A stretch of 64,000 nucleotides of DNA from Endomychus coccineus (lineage: Eukaryota > Arthropoda > Insecta > Coleoptera > Endomychidae): the NCBI GenBank assembly GCA_958510875.1, contig OY294069.1, positions 1,116,001 to 1,180,000 of the forward strand, given 5' to 3'. The notes under the pieces were generated by a model. The model was not told the origin of the DNA, searched no databases, and saw only the letters and a program-made list of their open reading frames with translations. Of this stretch, positions 60,767-64,000 are shown piece by piece; the stretch's first letter is position 1; every line of letters begins with the position of its first letter. A program made the position numbers and the translations under genes.

Positions 60767-60870
60767 AAGCCTGCCCTGAAGATGCCACCTGTAATGGTTG
60801 GCAAAACGTCGGCATCAAGTCGTGCTATTATGAAGCGGAATCCATCCGGAAGCCAAGATTTTTCACGGTG
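60767..60870 (+). repeat. Hammerhead-bearing repeat fragment upstream of a truncated PLE
   Basis: TGCC (60772-60775), CTGAAGA, extra T, GCCACC/GGTTGGC, then AAAACGTC and GGCA (to 60814). Stem I closes, but G12 is A at 60803, a change expected to kill cleavage. The right arm of the palindromic family follows to about 60870. Confidence 0.6.
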
Positions 60871-60887
60871 AGCAATATTTTGGGCCA

Positions 60888-62060
60888 ATATTCGGCCCAG
60901 CAATGGAATCTCCCATTTCAGTTACTATTGCTAACCGAGTTATGGAATGTCTAGAAGAATCTGTAATAAATTCATTATATATTCAACCCATATTCTTTAA
61001 ATGGTATGTAGGTGATTGCCTAATGTGAGTTCCCAATGATAAAATTCAGTAAGTGATTGATAAATTTGACAATTTCCACTGTAAACTTCAATTCACTTGT
61101 GAAATATGAACATTAGGCATGATGCAGATAGAAAGATAAAAACTTTGTGATTTACTAAAGAAGTTTGGTCTCAACATTTTCTTCACTTCAATTCCGTTGC
61201 AGCAACAAGTTAAAAAAAAAGTGTTATATACAGCCTTACAGATCGCGCGGTTGAATTGTTCCACCAGAGGAGCGTCCCAAATGTTTAAAAATTGTTCGTA
61301 ATACACTGGAAATGAATTGCTTCCCAAGAACATTCTTCAATCCTATCATTAAAAAATAAACAAAATCTATAATGGAACGTCATGTATAAATACCATAAAC
61401 GGTAATACAGATAATTTTATATCATTATCATACATTCTGGAGTACCCCAGAGAAAATTAGGAAATGTTTAAAGAAGTATGATATAAATGTTGCGCATAAG
61501 CCTACTAACTGTGCTGGTAAATATTTTTCAAATCTCACAGTATATACAGTATGTGTATATTGCGATGATATTTATACAGAAATCTCTAAACAATATTTAC
61601 AAAAAAGAATATATGGCCATAAGTATAGTACTAGAAACAAAAACTTAGAAAATTCCACCGCCCTTGCTAAGACACACACTGCTTTGATTATAACCATCAA
61701 TTCGGTTAAAAAATGGTAATATTTTAACTAAGGAAACCAATTATTATGAAAGATCTATTCTGGAGATGATTCACATAAAACGTAACTTCAAGACTGTAAA
61801 TCACAGAACAGATATTCTATCATTAAGTTAGATTCATACTAATTTAATTAATTACATCCCTTGCAAATTCATACATTCGTCTTCATAATGTAAAAAGTAT
61901 ATTTTAGGTAGAACGCTCAAATAGCAATATTTCTAATAGGTTATGACTTCCTTTTCTTATTACCTCATAAATCTTCAACATCTAGTTCCAAAGTGGATAC
62001 TTGAGTGTTACATTTTTTGGTTTCAGTCATACACATAAGGTTTTGTTTGACATGAGTTCG
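60888..62060 (+). pseudogene. PLE copy, 5'-truncated and decayed
   Basis: A close but broken relative of the next element: GPAMESPISVTIANRVME-like text near 60895, YVGDCLM (catalytic D lost to G) near 61005, and the GIY-YIG part near 61540-61700. The tail (61850-62060) matches the tail after 63785. Same orientation as the next copy, so the two are in tandem. Confidence 0.85.
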
Positions 62061-62167
62061 TATATTATAAGAAAATTGTTAAGCAGTGGATTCTTGATAC
62101 ATATACATAAATATGAATAAAACATTAATGTGTTACAGTTTCGATTAAATGTAATAAAACCGTCATA

Positions 62168-63784
62168 ATGCATAGAAATGACTATGAAAACAAAATAGGA
62201 AACCTTTTAAATGATGAAACAACTTATAAAAAATTAAAATCTGATCCTACTTTATCAGTACAAAACAACATGAATAAATTGATAAATAAATGGCATAAGA
62301 ATAAGATAATCCCTATTGAATTAAAAAATAAATTAATTTGCCATAATGGGCTAGCACCTTATATCTATGGGCTTCCCAAACTACATAAAAATGATATACC
62401 TCTAAGACCCATTGTTAGTAATATTGGAGCGCCTACTTACAATTTATCAAAATTTCTATCAAAATCTATCAATAATATAATAGGAAAAAATGAATTCTAT
62501 GTAAAAGATTCATGGCACTTTAATGAATTTATAAAAAATCAATCCGTACCCGTAAACCATCAACTGATTTCCTTGGACGTTGTTTCTTTATTTACAAATA
62601 TACCTGTTGTTTTGGCATTGAATAGCATCAAAAAACGTTGGGCAGAGATTAAAAACCACACACCTCTAGATCAATCGGAATTTATAAATGCTGTAAAATT
62701 TTGTTTAGAATGCACATACTTTCAGTATGGTGAGCAATTTTTTGGACAAATATTCGGCACAGCAATGGGATCTCCTATTTCAGCTACCATTGCTAACCTC
62801 GTTATGGAGTGCCTAGAGGAATCTGTCATGAGTTCATTAGATTTTCGGCCTGTATTCTTTAAACGGTATGTAGACGATTGCCTTATGTGTGTTCCCAACG
62901 ATAAAATTCAATATGTAATTGATAAATTTAACAATTTTCACTGTAAACTTCAATTCACTTGTGAAATAGAATTAAACAATAACATAAATTTCCTAGATAT
63001 GAACATTAGGCATGATGCAGATGGAAAAATAAAAACCTCTTGGTTTACTAAAGAAGTATGGTCTCAACGTTATCTTCACTTCAATTCCGTTGCACCAGCT
63101 TGTTATAAAAAAAGTGTCATAAACAGCCTTACAGATCGCGCGATAAAATTGTCCCACGCAGATGACCGCCCCAAAAATTTAAAAATTGTTCGTAATACAC
63201 TAGAATTGAATGGCTACCCAAAAACTTTTTTCAATCCTATCATTAAAGAAAGAATAAACAAAATCTATAATGGTTCGTCTAATAAAAATAACATGAAAGG
63301 TAATACAGACAATTTTATAACTCTACCTTACATTCCGGAGACCTCAGAGAAAATCAAAAAATGTTTGAAAAAGTATGATATAAATGTTGCGCATAAACCT
63401 ACTAACTGTGTTGGAAAATATTTCTCAATTCTAAAACCTTTAATACCCAAAGATAAACAAACCCACACAGTGTATAAATTGAATTGTTTAGATTGTGATG
63501 GAACCTATACTGGAATCTCTAAACAATATTTACAAAAAAGAATGTACGGCCATAAATATAGCACAAGAAATAACAACTTAGAAAATTCCACCGCCCTTGC
63601 TAAGCATTGCTTTGATTATAACCATCAATTTGATTACAAAAATGTCAATATCTTAACTAAGGAAACCAATTATTATAAAAGATCTATCCTGGAGATGATT
63701 CACATAAAACGGGACCCCAAATCTATAAATCATAGGGTAGACACACAAAATCTAAGTCATATTTATACTAATTTGATTAAATAA
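62168..63784 (+). CDS. Penelope-like element protein: reverse transcriptase plus GIY-YIG endonuclease
   Basis: One uninterrupted frame of 538 codons. RT motifs: YGLPKLHK (67-74), PLRPIVSNIGAPTYNL (78-93), motif A LISLDVVSLFTNIP with D137 (133-146), GTAMGSPISATIANL (197-211), catalytic RYVDD (233-237) and NFLDMNI (274-280). The C-terminal GIY-YIG nuclease occupies about 435-515: VYK in place of GIY (435-437), YTG in place of YIG (447-449), R458 and E509. PLE proteins are usually longer at the N terminus. In-frame sequence upstream (NKTVI before the ATG) and a stop at 62126-62128 show that the copy is 5'-truncated. Most recent PLE in the window. Confidence 0.93.
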   Translation: MHRNDYENKIGNLLNDETTYKKLKSDPTLSVQNNMNKLINKWHKNKIIPIELKNKLICHNGLAPYIYGLPKLHKNDIPLRPIVSNIGAPTYNLSKFLSKSINNIIGKNEFYVKDSWHFNEFIKNQSVPVNHQLISLDVVSLFTNIPVVLALNSIKKRWAEIKNHTPLDQSEFINAVKFCLECTYFQYGEQFFGQIFGTAMGSPISATIANLVMECLEESVMSSLDFRPVFFKRYVDDCLMCVPNDKIQYVIDKFNNFHCKLQFTCEIELNNNINFLDMNIRHDADGKIKTSWFTKEVWSQRYLHFNSVAPACYKKSVINSLTDRAIKLSHADDRPKNLKIVRNTLELNGYPKTFFNPIIKERINKIYNGSSNKNNMKGNTDNFITLPYIPETSEKIKKCLKKYDINVAHKPTNCVGKYFSILKPLIPKDKQTHTVYKLNCLDCDGTYTGISKQYLQKRMYGHKYSTRNNNLENSTALAKHCFDYNHQFDYKNVNILTKETNYYKRSILEMIHIKRDPKSINHRVDTQNLSHIYTNLIK

Positions 63785-64000
63785 TCTCTTGCAAATTCTT
63801 ACATACGTCTTTATAAGTGTTGAAAATGTTTTTAGGAAGAATTCGTAATAGTAATTTCCCAGTACAGGTCTGTAACCTTTCTTAAGTACCTAGTCATAAA
63901 TCCTACACATCTGGTTTCGAAAGTAGATACTTGACAAATAACTTCGTTCTTCTCATTTGTTGTGAGAATACCAATCAATATGCACTCATATATTTTAATA
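63785..64000 (+). repeat. PLE 3' untranslated tail
   Basis: Continues to the window edge and matches 61850-62060 after the upstream copy (CTTGCAAATTC, CGTCTT, then TAGATACTTGA against GGATACTTGA). Confidence 0.7.

Noticed and set aside
1..64000. CRISPR arrays, operons, bacterial promoters or rRNA genes
   Set aside because: None seen; splice sites and transposon types are eukaryotic.

Overview
The window is AT-rich eukaryotic DNA from an arthropod, almost certainly an insect. Introns are short (57-457 bp) where no transposon has entered. The three recognisable host genes have insect-like sequences, and the transposon load (Penelope-like, CR1/Jockey-type LINEs, Copia, Gypsy, mariner, hAT, Helentron, foldback elements) is typical of insect intergenic DNA. 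I cannot fix the order; beetle and hemipteran are both plausible.

Host genes are all on the + strand in the first 14 kb. (1) The 3' two-thirds of a MICU1 gene, a regulator of mitochondrial calcium uptake, has exons from 2941 to the stop at 9197. It has a possible 12-nt microexon and introns loaded with mariner, SINE-like and Penelope-derived DNA. (2) A complete two-exon sorting nexin of the SNX20/21 type lies at 9889-10842. (3) A complete two-exon SLC25A51-type mitochondrial carrier (NAD+ transporter family) lies at 13045-13962. From 14 kb to the end I find no further secure host gene, only a few orphan exon-like stretches.

The rest is a transposon graveyard. 1-1.8 kb: decayed Penelope-like element (PLE). 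9.6-12.2 kb: a cluster of small CATAGAG-ended DNA elements, four with perfect 8-bp target duplications. 14.3-15.7 kb: a TA-flanked inverted-repeat element abutting a 440-bp foldback. 16.2-18 kb: a head-to-head PLE pair. 21-23 kb: LINE and Copia fragments. 25.8-27.4 and 34.8-36.4 kb: two hAT elements with perfect 8-bp duplications. 33.1-33.7 kb: a mariner with long inverted ends. 37-39.5 kb: LINE fragments. 41.5-42.5 kb: a 934-bp foldback. 46.5-47.4 kb: Gypsy integrase and LINE fragments. 52-55.6 kb: two LINE fragments. 56.1-57.3 kb: a Helentron remnant. 60.8-64 kb: two PLE copies in tandem, the second with one uninterrupted 538-codon reverse transcriptase/GIY-YIG frame.

The most interesting thread is a set of hammerhead-ribozyme-like motifs in several unrelated-looking repeats. 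At least two copies (15625-15666 + and 24442-24484 -) show the catalytic boxes, a closed stem II and a closed stem I. The best-preserved copies share one extra nucleotide between the CUGANGA box and stem II. They sit in palindromic elements and beside PLE and LINE ends, which suggests that these repeats make self-cleaving transcripts.
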